In this document: positions 36,350 to 49,744 of the stretch, one piece after another
Position numbering within the stretch: position 1 is the stretch's first letter
How the letters are laid out: every line of letters starts with the position of its first letter
Source of the DNA: Epiperipatus broadwayi
Lineage: Eukaryota; Onychophora; Udeonychophora; Euonychophora; Peripatidae
Reading direction: 5' to 3'
DNA length: 64,000 nt
Assembly: GCA_028023455.1 (NCBI GenBank)
Contig: JAQFVV010012497.1
Coordinates: 1,554,001-1,618,000 of the forward strand
Program-made: the position numbers and the translations under genes
The notes under the pieces: generated by a model
What the model was told of the DNA's origin: nothing
The model's input: only the letters and a program-made list of their open reading frames with translations
Database searches by the model: none

Positions 36350-37378
36350 CCGGGATGATGTTTAGCCATAACCAAATTAATAATGTTCACTACAGTAACT
36401 TATAACGTTGATTCTAATTCAGGAGTGTCTTCTGTTCCATGGAGATATGATGGTGTATTGCCTTATGCATCACTCCATCTTTCATTTGCATTGGTCAATA
36501 AATCTGATGGCAGAAATTATAATTGTATGGCTGACAATGAATTTAATGAATCCCATAGTGGAAGTACTACTATTGAAGTTTTGTTTGTGCCTGAAATTAA
36601 TGTATCTTTTTCTAAAATTATTGTGAATGAAAGTGGAAGCATTGATGTTTAATGTATGATAACTGCTAACACATCTGTGAAAACTGTGGACAAAAATGGG
36701 TAAAAGTTTTTTTCTCAAGGTGAAATTTTGTACTTAAATCAGATAAAAAGATACAATACAGGCATATTTACCTGTACTGCTAAAAACCAACTGAAATGGA
36801 TAGGATCCAGCATGGCAGCAATTGGAAAAGGGAGTGCCATCATGAGAGTCACTGTACACTATTCATCAAAAGTACAAGGAATCTTATCACTGCAAACAGA
36901 ATGATACTGCTAATTTGGACTGCAATATTAAAGCAAATCCAAAACCACAAATTACTTGGGATAGAAATGGAAAGCAAATTATGACTATTACAAACAACTA
37001 TGTTATTAGACAATATAATGATCAAACAGATAGCATAAGAAGTGTTCTTAGTATTAAAGAAGAACCTAAGACATGGATGACTACATATGCTTTGCAGCAA
37101 ACATTTTAGGAAATGCAACCTTTGTTAAAAATTTGCATCAGCAAAGTGTTTTTGAAGTGCCAAAAGGATTAAGAGAAGTTAATAGTACCCACAATTCAAT
37201 ATATTTTACATGGAATCCAGGCTTTGATGGTGGAGACTCTCAGTGGTTTTTCTTTGAAATTTTGAACTATACAGCAACTCCAAGAAAAATAGATGTCAAC
37301 TCAGAAAACACATTTTTTAAAATCAGAAATTTGGAAGATGCAAAAGAATATACAGTACAATTAGGTACACAAAATTGA
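36350..37378 (+). pseudogene. Processed pseudogene of a nephrin-like Ig/FN3 cell-adhesion protein
   Basis: About 1 kb of continuous coding-like sequence without introns. Ig domain 1 (36383-36580): LHLSFALVNKSDGRNYNCMA ending VLFVPEI. Ig domain 2 (36600-36860): NVSFSKIIVNESGSIDV, an in-frame TAA at 36651-36653, CMITANTS, a second in-frame stop, then YNTGIFTCTAKNQLKW and RVTVHY. Ig domain 3 (36915-37130, other frame): LDCNIKANPKPQITWDRNG, SVLSIKE, and after another shift DDYICFAANILGNATF. FN3 domain (37150-37378): VPKGLREVNSTHNSIYFTW, NPGFDGGDSQWFF, then KEYTVQLGTQN and a stop. Tandem Ig domains followed by an FN3 with PGFDGG are typical of nephrin/hibris-type proteins. Lack of introns over four domains plus two stops and two frameshifts suggests a retrocopy. 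No poly(A) tail is seen. Confidence 0.7.
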
Positions 37379-37595
37379 AAAGTCTGAAACTAAAATATAT
37401 AATAAAGAATCACTATTTGTTCCAGAAGATATACCTAGATCCAATAACATTAAACATTACAGAAAGAACTGTGTGGTTATATTTGAAATTTTGAAAGGTT
37501 GTAAATTTAGCATCACTAACAACAAACTCTGCATGGTGGTAACATTGACTTATAAGAAAAAAGGAATAAATGAAAAGCACACTTATATGGGTAAC

Positions 37596-38269
37596 CACCA
37601 AACATCACATGATCACCATTTCTTATGCTTGCTCATAACTTATTAAAACCGGCAAAACTCTTCATACAGTAGTGGCATTCAGTGCAAAACTGAGTATGTC
37701 AATGGATGCCAGAAGTCTTATGCATAAAATCTATCTAGTGCCTACTCATCCAATATCCCCAAACTAGTTTCTGGCTCTTGGCCTTCATCAGTGGGGAGCC
37801 TTGGATCTGAGAGCACTGCAACTACATTTTCAGATCTAATGCAACCCCCCAGCAGCCACCTTTTATCTCTACTTAACTACAAAACTGAGAAAATTGAAAA
37901 CACAATATTTTCAATCTAAGTTCATTCACTTTTCAGTACCCATACATTTTGGTGTCTTTGGTTCTTTAATAACCATAGCCACCATATTAGATTGAAAATA
38001 TTATTGTGTTTTCAATTTTATTCTCATAGTTTTGTAGTTAAGTAGAGATAAAAGGTGGCTGCTGGAGGGTTGCATTAGATCTTAAGATCTAGGTGCAGTG
38101 CTCTCAGATCCAAGGCTCCTCACTGACGAAGGCCACAAACCAGAAACTAGTTTGGGGATATTGGAAGAGTAGGCACTAGATACGGATTTTATGCAAAAGC
38201 TTTCTGGCATCCATTTATTACTCTGGCTTGCACTGAGTGATCCTACTGTATGGAGACTTTTGCCTGTTT
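37596..38269 (+). mobile_element. F1 fold-back element, 674 bp, with 13-bp target duplication
   Basis: Flanked by identical 13-mers TTATATGGGTAAC at 37583-37595 and 38270-38282. It starts CACCAAACATCACATGATCACC and ends TTTTGCCTGTTT. The two halves (37645-37960 and 37985-38262) are reverse complements with modest divergence; readable blocks include GGCAAAACTCTTCATACAGT, ACTAGTTTCTGGCTCTTGGC and GATCTGAGAGCACTGCA. About 45 bp at the 5' end have no counterpart at the 3' end, so the ends are asymmetric. No open frame. Same family as 8020-8196 and 54403-55600. Confidence 0.85.
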
Positions 38270-38289
38270 TTATATGGGTAACTGTGATT

Positions 38290-41200
38290 CATTTCAAAGG
38301 TCATATAATCAGCCCAATAAAGCATTAATGATTTTGATACAAGCATTACAGTCACTCGAATCCAGGTCATGATGTGCCACCAATTCTCATGCTCATTTTA
38401 TATTTGTTGATGACTATTCATTGATAATGTTAATTCGCCAATTGTGATATTTAGTGGGGATGATAATGTCTGTCATCTCCCCACAATTACTGTATCATTC
38501 ATTCTGTTAACATTAATTTTAACTGAAGTTTATATATTGGCTAGAGATAATTTCTAATTTAATAAATGATTATTAATAATTATTAATGTATTTATCTGAA
38601 GTGTTTGATGTGAAACTTGTGGCTGCAAAAAAAAAAATTGATGTTTGTAAATTAAATTGTATATTAATAAATACTGAACAAATGAGTGTAGATGCAGTAG
38701 AAATGCATATCTTAGAAATTGTCTCTTTTAGATATCTTTATTCATATGTATCAAGAGTATATGATGGAATGGAGGTTTGAAATTTAATTTAGATATTAAT
38801 AAAAGCAAAAAAATATATATTTAATATTAAATTGATTTTTATATTTTGATTTTTTATATTTTATAAAATATATTCATCAAAATCTCAATCAAATATATGA
38901 ACAAGGAGTAATAATTCATTCTTATTTCCTCTATTCCAAAATCATTTATTGTAGCCTTGACCAATCAATGGACACCAGATAAGTTGTAGCTTTGATCTAT
39001 ATCCATACATTGATCAGCCATCTTTATTGCAGTGAATAAAAACAAAATTTTAGTTTTTGTCTTTATAAATATGTGTATATGTATAAACCAAGGAGAATAA
39101 CTAACTCAGAATTTATTTTTATATATCTATATGTGTCTATTTTTGGTTTATCATATTGATAGTGTCAATGAATAATTTTATAGAAATAAAGTAAGGCAAT
39201 TGCTTTGTGTAAATAGATCTATATAATCGCAAACAAAGTCAGTTCATTAAAATTGTAACTTTTTTTTTCTCTTAATAACAGAACTGTTTTAAAATAATTT
39301 TGTTTTGTATACAGTAAATATAATATAATAGCTAAGTAGTTATGATATATAAATCATTCTTGCACAAATTAATGAAATCTGCATACTGTCTTGTCTGAAA
39401 TCTAGGCAGATTTAATTTCACTCTCTAAAAGTCATTGCTTTTATGGATCCCATTTATTATCTAACTTTAGTGATATCTTTAAAAAAAGATTGTCAATATT
39501 CTATTGGGTTGTTTATGCATAAAGGGCTGTGATAATATAATTTATATACATAACAATCTAACGTGTGTACATATATAAAATCACAATCTAACATTTAAAA
39601 AGCTGTTGTTGTTTTTTTTCCAACTATAAACTGGAATAAGTGCCTTATACATAAATTTCATTTATTGATTTTAAAGATCAAACATTTAAAAACTACTTCA
39701 AAGAATTTGTATATTGCAGAAAAATACATGACATTTTTGTTCCTGTTAAATCAATAGTTTATTTTTGTTATCATTTTAAATATGAAGTGCAATAAACTAA
39801 ATCGACCTTTATAAACAACAGATTAAAATATACATTTAATGAAATACATCTTTAAAAGCAAATGTAGTGAAATTATTTCACAACTTTGACATCATCTATT
39901 TCAGATAAATATATTAATGATAATCATCAATCATTTATTACTTTTAGATTATCATAATATTCCTAGCTCAGGTATAAATTTTAAACCTAAGTAAAGATTA
40001 ATATATCTGTATTTCAAAGAAACCTAAATACATGAACTTCAAATTAAATTATTTGCAAGATATCTGATAATGTATATATATATACATACACACAAACGCT
40101 GCTCAATATATAGAAAATGACCCATATAGAATAAAATGACTTGATGGCATGTAAATTGCAGACAAAAATCAGTAGTTAAGATTTAAAAATCACTGAAGTT
40201 GGCATCATATCAATTGAAAGAAAAATAAAATTAAATTGGATTCAAGGAAATCATTAGTTAGACTGTGTTTTAGCAGAAAGTAAAAATCAGATACCTAGAA
40301 GACTTCATTCACATTCCAAAAGATTATTAATGTGTTTGTCAGAAGCATGATTGCAAGATGGTTGTTTTATGCATCCAACAATAGTTGTTTGTTTGGCAAT
40401 AGTGGTTATGAGAAGGCATTATAAAGTTAGACATCAATGTATTTATCATTAAGACAATGATAGAGAGCCATATACTCAGAGAGTATTTAGTGATTAATAT
40501 GTTAACAATAAATATCCCTATAAATAAATCATATTATTAGGGACAGATCTGTAACTTCTGGTAATTTTACAATGACTTTTACTAACTATGAAAGCATTAT
40601 TAAAATGAGGGAGGAAATGGAGATTCATGACAGAACAATATTATACTTCTGTCCAGAAGGAAGTTACATATTTATTCAGGCACTGGCATTCAGTTAGATC
40701 TTATCTAGTAATGGCATAGCTACAGGAATGGTTCAGTTGTTAATCCATAAGTAGAATGCCAATTACAAAGTATCCTCATAATAGTTTATAACTGATCGCA
40801 TCTACATTACTGCCAGGTTAATGTCTCAACAATATGTAATCAAAATTTTTAGAACCCAAATTTAAAAATGTAAGGAAAGATACTAATGGTAGTTTTCCAG
40901 AAATCCAAATGTTGTTTTCACTTATGATCTCACCATTAAAATAGTATAAAAGATTGAGCACTGAAATATATGTATTTTAATAAGTTATGAAATTAATTTA
41001 CAGAGAGGATAAATAAAATAAATAATAAATAGTCGGAATAAGATTAGATGCATTGCTTTAATATAAAATATTTAATTAAAATGTATTGTGTACAGTAATT
41101 ATTATCAGAAGGAAAAAATAAATATCAGATAATAGAGGAAATTTACACCCTCTACCTGATTTTTCCCAATGGGCTTGATTACTTCAGAAAACAAAAGGAC

Positions 41201-42465
41201 TGAAAGAATATAAACTGTGGAAAAAAGAACATGTGCTATTCTTTAATGTCTTTAAGGCAACTAGATACCAATGGAGGACATCTTATTCCCAGGATCTCGG
41301 CTCCTGAAGGTCAATAAGCTGACTAGGGTTGTAACAAGTCACCCCAATCTTATTATTTTAAACATCTTAAGGGCCACCAGGCTTAAAGGATGATGATAAC
41401 TAAATGTACTGTCTTTAACATTAATGAATAGACGTAATAAATGAAAGAGCTTATATTTCCTAATTAATTATGATCGGGTTATATAAACTAGAATAGCATT
41501 TGATTCATGTATCTATACATATTATACTGGTTATATATTAATGTGTATATTAAATTTTATAAATTGAAGTCTGAGTTGCTGTGTTCTTTATGTCCTCATA
41601 AAACAATATTCTATACTAAATTTGTTATTCTTACTCCTGGGATTAGTGAGCTAAGACATAGCAAATGCCATCATATTATGGGGTCAGAAAAACACAGACT
41701 GGTCTTAATATGTTTCATCCAGGACGTCATTATATATATTTACTACTCATGCTGAAATGAATCTGAATACATTGCACATTATGGCCTCAAGTCACTAACT
41801 GCTTTAATATGATTCGAGTTTTACATAATAACTAAATAATGCTTTAGAAATTATACAAAACGGATTACAGCAAATTTTATGGGATCTGTGTGTATTCATT
41901 TAGAAAAAAATTTCACTAAAATTTATTAATTCTAGCTGCCACTGAAGTTTTTAGACTTATCTAATTACGGCAAAAAAATGGAGCTAAATAAATAATAAAA
42001 ATATACATATAGGAATTTAATACATATACAAAAATAAATATTTTATATAAATAAATATGTAACACAGACTGTATTTATTATCAAAAATAGACTTGAAGAA
42101 TTTGAATTAATTTGCTAAGACAGAAAATTACTTAATGATATAATATATATATGTGTGTGGGAGATGATAATCTAGACCAACTGATGAATGCTGGTTTAGC
42201 ATGAAATGCATGTGTGTGGTCATGAGTATCAGTTGTATGAGATAGTGTGGATAGATGGAGGGTGCTTGAAAATCTGAATTCAAATCCCTGTACTTTTAAT
42301 GATATAAAACCAAATGTTTCCTCAATTAATTAATGGAAAGTATTATTTCAATTACTAAAGAGATAATGATTCTGCATCGATTAAAAAATATTTGTTTACA
42401 GAAGCCGATAAAAAAAGTCAAATTAGCTGCTTGGTTGTTACTGCTTTAGTTCTTTTTCCCTCATA
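38290..42465. other. Long stretch without a recognisable gene
   Basis: Only low-complexity frames. TA microsatellites occur near 40073-40084 and 42142-42153. A less AT-rich patch at 41250-41390 (around CCCAGGATCTCGGCTCCTGAA) has no open frame of note. Nothing else is supported. Confidence 0.4.
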
Positions 42466-42543
42466 TGTCAAAGCGTTGACCAGGAAGCGAACCTGGACCA
42501 GTTGCTTGTAAGACAGCTATGCTAACCACAAGGCCATCAACGC
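42450..42543 (-). repeat. tRNA-Val(UAC)-like SINE head (SINE-B)
   Basis: On the - strand, 42543-42473 (71 nt): acceptor GCGTTGA pairs perfectly with TCAACGC, box A GGCCTTGTGGTTAGC, anticodon loop CTTACAA (TAC), and a perfect 5-bp T stem CCAGG/CCTGG around TTCGCTT (box B GGTTCGCTTCC). The anticodon stem has one mismatch and one G-T pair. It continues TTTGACATATGAGGGAAAAA, the same tail as at 24203. The best-preserved head of the three copies, but the anticodon-stem mismatch and SINE tail argue against a working tRNA. Confidence 0.75.
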
Positions 42544-42546
42544 TTG

Positions 42547-44580
42547 ACTGTTACTGTTTTAGTTGTTAAAGTAAAGATGGTATAATTAAATATGGAATTA
42601 TAGATGCTATGTAAATAATTAAGAATGTTCTATTAGAACATTGTCAAATAGATTTTCAATTGGCCAGTATAAAGATTTAACAGATAATTACAATGTGATC
42701 ACTGCATGCAATTTATCTTCTAAAAAACTTGCCACTCATTTTAAATTTAGGAAAATAAAGAATTTTTAAAAAAAACAATTAAAGATGATTATAAATAACA
42801 AAAAAATGAAAAGCGATGAATTATTTTGTGTTTAGAAGAAAAATATGAAAAATGTATAGAAAACAATCATTTTGTGAAAAGAAAAATACTTAGAGGAAAG
42901 AAGGCAGATAGATAATCTTAGACAAGGTAGATGCTATAAGCTTCTGAAAAGAAAAGCAAGGTATAAATCTTTATGGTTAAGAAGATCTGGTCTGAGCCGT
43001 TAGTCTTGTCTTTGTCAGATAAGTGATGATAATGCTTGATTGCCATAATATCATCATCTCTTATATATAATTTAAAATAAACAATTTTTTAAAATATTTT
43101 ATCTATGTCATCAAACAAGTTACTATATGCTTTGAACATCATTTTTTTACAACAATCATTCAAACTCACTTATATTTTTTAAATATTTTTTTAAAAAGTT
43201 TTAATATAGTCATAATTTCACTATGAAATGTAAGTAATATAGGAGACTACCGTATACCAAACATCACAATTAACGTACGATGGTGCAAATTGGTATCTCA
43301 TAACACACATAACAAGATAGATATATTAATTATCTGTATATATGAGTAAGAGAATTTTTGAAAATAATAAATGAGAAAAATAAATTTTTATACATAAAAA
43401 TCGTATATGAAATTATAATCTTAAAATAGACCCAATGCAAAACAAAAATCTCTCCATCAATCTATCATAGAGGAACAGTAAAGCAGAAGGCCAAGTTGTG
43501 AATTTGAATAGTTTTTCATTCTTGGTTTACTTTCTAGCTAAGAATTAAAAACCTACAGATCCATTAAAATTATGCACATGTACATATGTATTGTAATGAT
43601 ACTAGGAATATAGAGAGATAAATTAATAATTCTTTTTCATGCAGAAAATTCTTCTTCTTATCTAATCCAGACCTGGCTTCACTAGAATGTCAAATGTAAT
43701 GGTGCATAAAGATTTGTATATGGAATAAAGTAGCAAATCAATTCTCTTTTAATTAAATTGCTTAGATGATAAACAATAGATTTTAGGTAGATATTTTTTA
43801 GAAATTTCCTCAATTATCCCTGATATTATAAATGTAACTGAATAGAGAATAGAGTTGAATGATTCCACTAACCAACACACTGCATGACCAATATAACATT
43901 ATTAGAAAAAAATGCCATTCTTACCCCATGTAATTAAACTGGGAGTGTAAGTTTACAAGGTTAATGTCAAGTGATTTAATAAGCTATAACAGAAGCAGTC
44001 AAATAGTATGAGCTGAATAAATGATAATGATCATTAGAATTAAAGAATATCTGTTTGTTAAGTAATCTCAACTAAATCTCCATATGCCTATAAATGAAAA
44101 TATACTACTCTCTAAAAATATACTACTCTCTAAATATCTCTGTGAGAAGTTAAGTCATTAAACCATCTCTCTAAAAATCAGCTACGGGCAAATGTGATTT
44201 TGATGTCTTGGAATTTATTATTGATAATATCATCTGAGCACCATTTATAGCCCTGGTTATATAATCATCCTATAACAAATTTATCGTAATCTCATTCTGA
44301 CAATTATTCCCATAATGCTAGCTTTATTAAAAATACAAATCAATATCTGACTGTTACATACCTATTAATATTATGGAATCATCTCAGTGTGAAACCCAGA
44401 TTTCATCTTGATGAACTCCTGCTTAAAGACAGCAAATTGTGAAATTATGCAATAAAACTATTAACATGAATTCTGGGGGTGGGGGAGCGGTATTTTAGGA
44501 AATAACTGTTGGCTTGCATAGATGAGGTGATGAGATTCTAGGTTTCTCAAAATAAAAAAACAACTATATGGTGTTGGAAA
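42547..44580. other. No recognisable gene
   Basis: AT-rich non-coding sequence. A 20-bp unit with ATACTACTCTCTAAA is duplicated in tandem at about 44100-44135. A G-rich run lies at 44474-44486. Confidence 0.4.
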
Positions 44581-44589
44581 CCACGGAAT

Positions 44590-44965
44590 ATTTCAAGCTT
44601 CAAATATAACTTCTTCAGAGTAATCCTTCTTCATCTAGAAAACAGGATACAATTACTTCAACTTAACAGTGAAGATATATCAAAATCAAAAATGGAGATT
44701 TTCTACAAATTACTTAAACAATACAATGATGATATAATAGTACTTTAGAAAATTCATTATTCTACTAATAAGATACATCTTAAAACTTCTAGATTTAGTT
44801 TAACTATTGATAAAATATATTTTAAACATAATAAAGCTGCCTTTTTTTCAAATCATCTTGTAATTCAAATAATTTCTATTGAAGATAGATCAAATGATTT
44901 TGAAATCATCGTTTAGATGAATAAATGTTTGTTGAAGTCTCAGAATTCATGATATTATTAAAAAA
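44590..44965 (+). pseudogene. Jockey-type LINE endonuclease fragment
   Basis: This segment is a diverged copy of 25110-25390: AAATCAAAAATGGAGATTTTC in both, followed by the same TTTCAAATCATCTTGTAA block, which reads SNHLVIQIISIEDRSNDF here and SNHLVKQINFIEDNLND in the longer copy. Only the N-terminal part of the endonuclease is recognisable; the homology fades near 44960. Non-functional. Confidence 0.6.
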
Positions 44966-47900
44966 GATATTGAGTTTTGGGGCCATAATAGAAGCCCTAT
45001 TATAAATAATAAATCAAGGAGTTTGTACTTGCAGTACAAAAGAGGAGTATAATTTTAATAGAAAATGAAACATATAAATATCCACAGTAGGAGAATACTG
45101 AAAATTTTGTGCAAAGTTAAGTGATCTAATCTTGAGGAGCGTATTGATGATTCTGAACTATTATTTTAAGAAGCTATTATGATTGTCATTATTTCTCCAT
45201 TATTGCATTTTTCTCTGAGTATTGTAGATGGTTCTTATGTAGATACAAACGTCAATCCATGCCTATTGTTAGCAAATACAGTACTGTTAATTTAAATAGT
45301 ATTGAATTAAAATGAAAACTTAAAAGATGAATAAATAATAAATTATAGATTTATGCTTTACCCTTGGCCAAATTATAATATTAAATAGTGCTATCATAAA
45401 ATAAATAAATGTTGTATGTGTTTAATACAATTATTGCCATTTGAAAAGAAAATCAAATCACAATTAAAATAAAGTATATATCATTTGTTTTATATGACTT
45501 AATGATTTATTTGAAATTTATTTATTATTCTCTTTTCAGTACAAAGGTCAGTAGGTAATGCTTGAGATTAAGAATTACTTAAATGATAATTTTGCGTTGT
45601 GCCAATATTCAAGTTTATAACAACTTATTTAAGCCATTACTAATTATTATATTGTTTTACATATAATCCCATCTGCAAATATAGATTGGATTCAATAAAA
45701 TTCCCTTTGTTTCCAATTTATATTTTGGTGAGTAATTAAATCTCACCGGTCAAGTAAACCCTGAGAGTAAATCATTTAATGTCTCTTATTATTGCTCTTT
45801 GGTATCTATGCATATTTTATCTACAGTTAGTTGGATAGGTAAAATTGTAATTGTTAATCAACGATTAAACCATATTTACTAATGTTTAAAATTTATCTTA
45901 TGATGCATAGATGCAGTTCGTTATAATTGCTGCCCAAATCTACAGGATCGTTAAATAAGAATTTAGCATCACGACCCAGTTCATTACAATTGACATCCAA
46001 CGATTGGGCTAGTTTATTTACTTTTATATGTATAATTTAATGTGGCACTATGATTAACTAAGATCCATTAAACTTTTTTGAAATCATAAATATGCCCTTT
46101 TCCATTACAAAATATACATATATATAATTTAGTAAATTTGCAGCTTTCTCATATTAAATGAGCATTTACTTTAATAACAACAAATACAAATAAATACAAT
46201 AATGATCATTGTTAATCATTTAATAAACTAGAGATTATCCTTAAACTTTAAATCTTAAAGTTTAATATATCTGTTTTTTTTTAAAAAAAAACTAAATATA
46301 GACATATAGGATAACTGAACTTCATCTCTGTTTTTCCATGTGTAATGTCTTTATCAGATAGTGTGAAGTGGAGATTTGGGACAATGGATGAGTACTGTAC
46401 CATGAAATTGAAGTTTTAAGTATATCTAATATAAAAATGTGTAAAACTATTTACCTAAGTTATATTGAGATATATTGTTAAGTTGCAAGTACTTATAAAA
46501 TTATAAAAATTGTCGTTTTTCTTATTAATATCTAAATGATTAAGAAAAAATATTAAAACTCATCACTGCAATATAATAAATAAAAAATAAATGAATACTG
46601 TTTCATCCATAGAAAAAAATCCTTACAAACAAGTGCATAATGAAGATCGATAATTATGTGAATCAAAATGAACAGTTCAATACTGTTAAATAGTTGTCTG
46701 TGAATAAACTGTTGTAATTAAAATATAGCTAGGAATAATCTGAAAAAAAAAAAGTTTACATAATGAATATGAAATGTAAAAACTAATGGAGATCAGTAAA
46801 TTTAGACATGCTCTCCCTGTGGAAAATGGATCATTTAAGAGAAACATTAATTTTAATGAGATTTGAAAAAGTATGCTGTGTTATGCTTTTTGATTGCATA
46901 TATGATTGCCATAGTATATAACTGATCATCGATGATTCTATGCACTTTGTCAGATTATCATTTAAATGAATATATTTTCAACAACGCACAACTAACAATA
47001 GTATAAGGTTCATTACTCAAATTCATAACACACTTATAGAATGAAATGATTAGATTATCATTTCCAATATAATATTCCAGTTACTTGTATATATTAGTTA
47101 TCACTCAAACACCTTTGGAAAGGTAATCAATGAGAAGTCATCATAAGATTTCAGCTTTAAGTCATCTGAAAAAAGTAATCCATGATTATAGTGATTCTTC
47201 ATTCAAAGTTTCAAACTGCTTGGTTCCCAATGAGATTGGAAATTATCTCTGATAACAAAGGATTCATAACTGTCTTCATTAAAATCTTTCATATAGTAAA
47301 AAAATATGTAAAAAAGGTTTTCTACCTAGAGAAATATAAATTATACTATGGCGGTCACTCTATGAGTGACCACACACAAGATGGCTGTAGTTGAAGCTAC
47401 AGCTCAGTTATAGATATATTTACAATTATTAATTTACTTAGCTATGATATAAACAGTATAAAATGGATGAAGTGTCTGTGTATATATTTCTTACCCACAC
47501 ACACTCAAGAATATTAACTCCCAAATTGTAAATTGACACATAATATTATATATGCGTACAATATTTTTATTTCATTATTTTAATAAATGTAAACGTCCTA
47601 CATTTATAATTTTATATCTTTTTTTTTTTTTGTAAGAAGTTGTTTATGTTGTTGGAACATGTTATAAAAAAATAAAAATATATAAAATAATTAAAAAGTA
47701 ATTGTAAATATTCCCAAGACGTTTATATATATATATACTTTTTTAATTAGCAGATTTTCTATATTAATGCATTAAGAAAAGTCAGGTGGCCATTGTTTTA
47801 CCAAATATAAAAATCCCACTAATGTATTAATAGCCATCCTATTTTGTACTCTTATTTTTACAAACAAATGAGTTCAAAGAATTTAGACGCCAATGTAGAT

Positions 47901-47995
47901 ATAGAAAAATCTTGTTTTTGTTGTATAGCCATGTTTAATTTTAATCCATAGTAGAAAAATTTTTTTCTTTGTATTTAAATTTGAAACTGATGTTT
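44966..47995. other. No recognisable gene
   Basis: AT-rich. The only notable structure is a hairpin at 47353-47371 (GGTCACTC, 3-nt loop, GAGTGACC). An A/T-run dense zone lies at 46260-46300. Frames at 47182-47394 show no family motif. Confidence 0.4.
47353..47371. other. Short perfect hairpin
   Basis: GGTCACTC and GAGTGACC flank a TAT loop (8-bp stem). No T run follows, and there is no gene next to it. Possibly chance or part of an unrecognised repeat. Confidence 0.4.
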
Positions 47996-47999
47996 ATCA

Positions 48000-48840
48000 G
48001 TATAGTGGTCTGAGTCGCCCAGATAAAATTAAATTAAAGATAACACTTTTTAAAAAAAAGCTATGTGAATTATTTTAAATCAATTAGCCACCAAGATAGA
48101 AGCTGGGGGCAATTATTCGAAGAGGGGGTTACCAAATTGACTATGTAACGGAGGTTCTATATATACTGTTCACCAGGTGCTGGGATTATTATTCAGCTTT
48201 TCCCAGAGAGATTCTCAAAGCAATCTAAATTTTTTTTAGAATAACTTGCGTAATCATTGCAGGCCGATTAGCATTATATTTTAGTCACTGCAAATATTTC
48301 ATGACTCCCAATTAAAGAAGAGGTTACTTACGCAGAATACCATTGCTACGAAGTACCGACCTAATAATTAAATGGTGATAGCTACAGTCAGAACAGAGAT
48401 TGAGGTTGCCGAAATATTGCGGTGCTAATGAGCTCCTGTCACTTCCAGTTGTATGCTGTGCTCACCTCATATCCAGACTGCAATTTCGAAGACATGAACT
48501 GTTAAGAAAGAGCATAGAGCTGAGTCTTTACTGAATTCATTTCCAAGAAAGTAAATAGTAGTGTTTGTCTGATTGCCGCAGCATTAACAATCACAAGATA
48601 AATACCCTTTCTACATCAACCAGCAAGATGATTATGGGGTAGAAGCCCGCTTCAGTGCACCCATCCAGCTCCATCCAAGCTGTTAAAATGTAGCCACCCA
48701 GGTCCAGCAGATATTGATGAAGATTGCCAAACCAACAGAGTGAAAGAAAGAAGTCCTTGCCACCCTGGTAAACCGATGTGGATAGCACGTTCAGAGACCC
48801 CAAGTCCGATGAAGTCTCAAGGCACCGGAGGATAAAATTT
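48000..48840. other. Less AT-rich island, unassigned
   Basis: From about 48090, and especially 48600-48830, base composition is visibly less AT-rich than on either side (for example GGTAGAAGCCCGCTTCAGTG). The only frame of any length is a 70-codon - strand frame (48591-48803) containing WFGNLHQYLLDLGGYI; it matches no family that I can name and has no clear splice sites. It may be a transposon fragment, a UTR exon or a non-coding RNA exon. Confidence 0.3.
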
Positions 48841-49744
48841 GTTTCCTTTTAATATTTTTTCTTTTTTTAAAATACTACTTCTACATTTACATTATATAAC
48901 ATGTTTAAAACCTAATTATGCCAGATATCTAATTTATATTTCGGTAGTGCATGTATGTTAAGTCATTTATCCACTAAGTGCAGGATTCTTTAAGTTAGTC
49001 ATTCTGCCACATTTATTTTAAAATGTATGTAAACTATAAGACAAGTATGTGCATCTTACATCCTATTGTATTTATGTTCAAACTATTCAAGTGAATATAA
49101 ATTAAGCCAAAACAAAGCGAATAAAATGATGGTTTTACTTTGTTTCTTCATGTGTTTAAAATACTATTGAACTGTGAAATGAATGCCGAAATGAGCACAT
49201 ATGTATGACCGAATATTTAATGATCTCATATTATTTTTTATATTGCTTAATATATACGTGTGGGTATAGAACTCAGATCATTTCATCCAAACATTTTTAT
49301 GAATTAAGGGAAACGGATTAAATAATATCTTATTTTCTTTTATTTATGCAATTGGTGGTGGGATAATGGGGTTTGAGAAATATTAATTGATATGTGTAAT
49401 AAATATTTTATAACTTATTTTATTGTCGAGTGTTATATATTTTTTTTCTTTTCCTAAAAATATAATAAACATATTTCCGAGAGTGGCTTTAAAATTTCTT
49501 TTTATTTAACCTGAGATAAGAGGGCTGAGCATAGCATAATGGGATATGACTTTATCGGGCCTTAGAAAGTTGGTATATATTATGTAATGGATTGGGGGTT
49601 GTATACCCTTCCAGTCGAGGATTTTCCCTGTCTGGGAGTGGTGCGTAAAGACATGAATTATTCATGATCTTTCAAAGGTATACAGCGATTAATCTTTTGA
49701 CGTCTGTTGGCATGGTAATGAAATAATCAACCATGGTTCAATAT

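Noticed and set aside
36482-37118. - strand frames over the Ig/FN3 pseudogene
   Set aside because: The sense strand has clear Ig and FN3 motifs; the antisense frames have none.
42473-42543. Functional tRNA-Val gene on the - strand
   Set aside because: Acceptor and T stems are good, but the anticodon stem has a mismatch and the 3' side continues into the SINE tail.
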